Shown here piece by piece: positions 61,260-64,000 of a DNA stretch of 64,000 nucleotides. The notes beneath the pieces were generated by a model. The model was not told the DNA's origin, did not search any database, and saw nothing but the letters and a program-made list of their open reading frames with translations. Made by a program: the position numbers and the translations under genes. Source of the stretch: Protonemura montana (taxonomy: Eukaryota; Arthropoda; Insecta; Plecoptera; Nemouridae); NCBI GenBank assembly GCA_947568835.1, contig OX387604.1, positions 24,209,076-24,273,075 on the forward strand. The letters run 5' to 3'. Positions within the stretch are counted from its first letter, which is position 1; each line of letters begins with the position of its first letter.

Positions 61260-64000
61260 CAGATAACTGCACCTTTGTGGCCCACGGACAAGCATTCCCA
61301 ATACATCCTGTGGGCTTGGTAGAAATTTAAGAAGGTACACATCTCGAAGTGACTCCGTGTTACAGGGAAGCGTTGAGTTATCACAGGAAACATGTCCTCG
61401 CATAGCAACTAAGATATTATTCACCGCGCCCTCTTTCCAATAAAGTATACGTTTCAAACTCATTTCGAGCGAAACACCTTTCGAGAGAGACACTTTTCGT
61501 ACGCCACTCGATGGTTGTGGGGGGGGGGGGGGGGGGGGGGAGGCAGGGGTCTTCACCCCCGGGTTGGGGCCCAAATGATGCAGGGTTGGAGCACCTAGTT
61601 GTTATTATTGGAAGGAACATTTTTGAAATAAGCTAAAATGTACAAAATAAATTTGGGGATGGTCAAACTGTCCTTATTTAAACTGTTCGAAAATAAACTT
61701 TCAGACAAAAAATGTTGTCGGATCTGTACCACCGACTTACAACGGATCTAGTACAAAACTCGTCTAGGAAATACTGGACCCTGCACAGACATAGTGAACC
61801 GTTAAAAAATATCGGATTTTTACCACCACGGCGACGTCGACGACTACCAACTAAATAGAAAACAACTACTGGAATGGAAGGGAGGCATTGAAGAAAACGG
61901 AAGTTAGGCGATGATGAAACTCGAGGGAGATGATGGACACCCCAAAATATGACATATTTTTAAAACGGCTACACCTCTAGTACAGGAGCACAACTACCCC
62001 TCTGCCCTCTGGTACAGGCGCGATGCCCTACCACAGAGTAGATGGCAGTAGATGGCGGTAGATGGCGGCGAGGTCGGCGTCGACCACCAAACATGGTCTA
62101 CAGTAAGACTGTAAGGGTAAGGACCCCCCAGTGATTTCAGACCATTACAAACGAACTTGTTTTGAAGTTTTAATTTGTCATTAAGAAATAATGTTCGATT
62201 TACGTTGTTTATTTCTGTACAATGGATCTCGCTCACAGTTTACGATATACTTGAGATGAATGACCACTGTTGAACGAGGAAATTTGGTGGGGAAAAGCAT
62301 CACCAGAGGTGCACATAATACAACACAAAATTATGGTCTAAGGGGTGGTAAGGCGTTGACATATGCACTGTTTTTTCTAGTTTATTGCGGGATTCTAAAT
62401 TAATTGCGCAGTGCTGGAGCAAACCAGAGACATAATCTAAGAGAATATCTGAAGTGTTACTGGAGACAGGCGTAACACCAAATTGCACGGGCTGCGTTCG
62501 ATAAGTGTTTGTAATGTGTTCAAATTTGAAGGATTTTTTGTTACGATTTCGATGCTAGCACATGAAAGGTAAATAAGAAATTACCGGTCAAAACTAGAGG
62601 TGGTGTTTTAGCATCGCAGAACAATCGCACGAGCCGGCGCTGTACCTCACTGCGCCAGGCTTCCACTTTTTCTGCTAGGTGCTTACATCGGTTTTTTACT
62701 ACGATTGCTCTTAAAAATATCGCATTTCCGTCATACAGAACTATTTTCTATTGTTTCTTTAATATACAAAAGGTACTTTAACTACTAGCACTGGCAGACA
62801 TATTCTCTCGCACTTTTAATTAATTAAATATTTGACAATGGAAGACAAGTACCTATTATCAATTTTAATTTGTCAAATAAGATATACGTATTTTTAGATC
62901 ATGTGTCATATACATGTCAAATGTATAATTAAATGTATCGTGTCCCCAAGGTATCTTTAATTACATGATACATAGCGAAAGAAAATTATACTTTTTCACA
63001 ACACCAGCCCTCTCCAATAACATGGGACAGCAGGACATGCTTTTCTCATTAAAAATGGCGGGCTGGTTTGAGTTTTTGCACACGGATTTGAAGTCGGACT
63101 TCAATTTATGATACGCTGAGACGTAAAATATTTAGATTTATAATGTATTTCCACATTTTAGAATATAATGTATGAACCAAGTAAGACAAAGCGTCCAGCC
63201 GCTATAAAAAAATTGCCTCAATAGTCAGTGCATGCCTTGCACCGACAAAATTATATTACAATTAACAAATAATATTAATAAGCCACAATATTTATCAGAT
63301 AACTGAAATTATAATTATTCTTTCTTCACTTCGCAATGACAACTTCTGTCCGCCTTTAGTGCTTCGTACATTTCTGGGATGTTTTGAGACTTTTGTTAAT
63401 GTGGCCGAAAATGTGCAATATCTCAGGTTAGTCTCCGCTTCCAGGTGTAAGATATGCTCCAATCTGACAGCAACTTCCCTGCGTTGACTGTTTCTTATCT
63501 GCCCAATCTGCCTTCTACACTACTGCTATGATATCTCTGCAATCATTGGTTTCAAATCACGGGACACCCGCATTTCATTTGTATTTTTAATCGTATGTTG
63601 TGACAGCACCCAAAGGTTTATTACCTTTTTAACTTATAAATATGGGTTCCATAATATGACAGTTGAAAACAACCGTTGTTGGTTTTCGATTTTCTGATTT
63701 TTGTCACCTATCGGCGTTGAAACTTCGATGGCACTCGAAAAAATTAATAGCAGAGGGCTGGTTTAAAAAGATATTTGCGGTTTCAGTTGTCTAGGCACTC
63801 ATACATAGCCCAAATGCACACCAAACGTGTTTTGTAAGTAACGTATCTACACTTACCATTGAACCTCTCCGCCTAACCACATTTGATATTAACGTGCAAG
63901 ACAATTTAGTAATTTCTTCCTGAACCGTAAGCTGCCATCAGCTGATAGTTCTCTGTTTTTCATCATCTATCTCAGCTAACCCGGATTTCTAACATTCGTT
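61260..64000. other. No supported gene
   Basis: Contains a poly-G run of about 23 bases at 61517-61540 and AT-rich sequence. Open frames are short, and I see no SINE copy or recognisable exon. Confidence 0.4.

Noticed and set aside
61191..61620. Minus-strand ORF starting with a proline run
   Set aside because: The prolines come from the poly-G tract, and the rest has no splice support or family match.

Overview
This is a gene-bearing piece of an animal nuclear genome, most likely an arthropod. The evidence is spliced genes with GT-AG introns, AATAAA signals, AT-rich intergenic DNA, CCTAA/TTAGG-type repeats (the arthropod telomere motif) and very heavy repeat content. I cannot name the species. 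No bacterial, viral, CRISPR or rRNA locus is present.

Layout of the left half: the 3' end of RUVBL2/reptin (+, 929-2176) converges on a complete three-exon gene for a 98-residue secreted orphan protein (-, 3316-3816). At 5.5-6.4 kb lies a 48-bp tandem repeat with inverted copies and a foldback. A 526-residue single-exon orphan ORF (+) occupies 8981-10561, followed by a full SINE with a perfect target-site duplication. Then come a chimaerin-type SH2-C1-RhoGAP gene (+, 12007-16319), guanine deaminase (+, 18440-21559) and NDUFA4/COXFA4 (+, 22828-23701). From 24 to 31 kb there is mobile DNA only.

Right half: ACTR8/ARP8 (+, 31302-36097) is complete in 11 exons. A broken LINE reverse transcriptase follows, then a 15-exon calpain on the minus strand (41539-53639) that I could reconstruct in full by splice phase (716 residues). 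It has lost the catalytic Cys (now Pro116) and His (now Gln275), so it is a pseudoprotease, like calpain-C of flies. From 53.7 kb to the end I see SINEs, minisatellites and one weak candidate exon, but no confident gene.

The genes do not form a pathway. RUVBL2 (INO80/SWR1/TIP60 helicase) and ACTR8 (INO80 subunit) share a chromatin complex, but 30 kb separates them and the link may be chance. The dominant repeat is a 5S-rRNA-derived SINE of about 435 bp, present in at least four near-full copies (two with perfect target-site duplications), many fragments and two secondary tandem arrays. Other mobile DNA includes tiny palindromic elements with 7-8 bp duplications and two inverted-repeat-bounded DNA transposon relics. 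Exon borders were set by reading frame, phase continuity and family alignment from memory; none was tested against transcripts.
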